NCBI RefSeq assembly: GCF_000473165.1
Contig: NZ_KI421504.1
Location: 620,596 to 684,595 of the forward strand
Length of the DNA stretch: 64,000 nt
Reading direction: 5' to 3'
From: Leisingera aquimarina DSM 24565
Lineage (GTDB): Bacteria > Pseudomonadota > Alphaproteobacteria > Rhodobacterales > Rhodobacteraceae
The notes below the pieces were generated by a model that was given only the letters and a program-made list of their open reading frames with translations, was not told where the DNA came from and ran no database searches. The position numbers were made by a program, and so were the translations under genes. Positions 63,656 through 64,000 of the stretch are shown here, piece by piece; within the stretch, counting starts at the first letter, position 1; the number at the start of each line of letters is the position of its first letter.

Positions 63656-64000
63656 TTAAACCCCCGGCGGCTCTGCCGGCGGCACAAAGCTCTCCATGTC
63701 CTCGGCTTCCAGCACCGCGCGCAACCCCTCGCGGTAGGTTGGATAGAGCAGCTCAACCCTCAGCTCCTCCCTGATGCGGCGGTTGCGGACCCGCTTGTTC
63801 TCGCCGTAAAAACTGCGCGCCATCGGCGTCATGCCGGCCTCGTCAAAGGGCACCTCGGCAGGCATAGGCAGGCCAAGCAGTTCCGCTGCATGGCCCAGCA
63901 CATCCTGCGGCGGGGCCGGGTCGTCATCACAGACGTTGTAGATCGCACCCGGATTGGGCTGCGCGATGGAGGCCGCCAGCACCTGCGCGATATCCTCCAC
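63656..64000 (-). CDS. NAD-dependent epimerase/SDR family protein (partial)
   Basis: The C-terminal 114 residues of a YeeZ-type extended SDR. The remaining part (IYNVCDDDPAPPQDVLGHAAELLGLP and ENKRVRNRRIREEL) is the typical substrate-domain end. The N-terminal cofactor domain lies beyond the window. Function uncertain. Confidence 0.7.
   Translation of the reverse strand: MEDIAQVLAASIAQPNPGAIYNVCDDDPAPPQDVLGHAAELLGLPMPAEVPFDEAGMTPMARSFYGENKRVRNRRIREELRVELLYPTYREGLRAVLEAEDMESFVPPAEPPGV

Overview
The window is a piece of an alphaproteobacterial chromosome, most likely a Rhodobacteraceae member of the Roseobacter group (Leisingera/Phaeobacter-like; genus is an inference from gene content and order, not a database match). 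Supporting signs are high GC, a CcrM-type GANTC methyltransferase next to rnhB, a petABC cytochrome bc1 operon, petP-petR beside ilvE, a TRAP transporter, and the run petPR / deacetylase / xseB / ispA / dxs.

Layout. 0-7 kb: an SDR enzyme, a DUF2125 exported protein, then a compact run of a TldD/PmbA peptidase, cysQ, a Kdo-transferase-like protein and lpxK (lipid A). 7-12 kb: DsbA-like thiol oxidoreductase with a DUF721 protein, mutY, an AlkB-type membrane hydroxylase and a membrane class III cyclase. 12-17.6 kb: ccrM with two GANTC sites in its own upstream region, rnhB, small exported proteins, a membrane protein with a winged-helix-like tail, and a DUF427-cyclase fusion. 17.8-21 kb: a malonyltransferase-like protein and a fused alpha/beta 2-oxoacid dehydrogenase E1.

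21.2-27.6 kb is an accessory region on the 3' side of tRNA-Arg(CCT): a broken IS5 copy, an IS3 tail, an IS110 scrap, an IS3 element whose orfA is split by a second IS110 copy, and the remains of a mobilisation module (relaxase, MobC-like protein, winged-helix replication-type protein). Four hairpin inserts of about 38-41 bp sit inside these transposase genes. They share flanks (TGCCC..GC on one side, GAGAGGGG on the other) but have different stems. A fifth, looser one is also present. This is the best candidate for something undescribed.

28-39 kb returns to core genes: a LacI regulator with a YcaQ-like DNA glycosylase, a thioesterase, a DctPQM TRAP transporter, a fumarylacetoacetase-family hydrolase, a truncated phosphopantetheinyl transferase remnant beside tRNA-Lys(TTT), then dapF-mtaB. 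39-47.4 kb: petABC, a GST, an FMN riboswitch ahead of ribH, and thiBPQ under a TPP riboswitch. 47.6-64 kb: aroC, a MerR/cation-transporter divergent pair, malonyl-CoA synthetase, an EamA transporter, an atypical SDR, LysR and AraC regulators, a DUF4142/cupredoxin pair, ilvE, petPR, a histone-deacetylase-like enzyme, xseB-ispA-dxs, and an SDR/epimerase cut by the window end.

All calls come from reading the sequence and translations by eye; no searches were run. Bases 1-46 hold nothing I can call.
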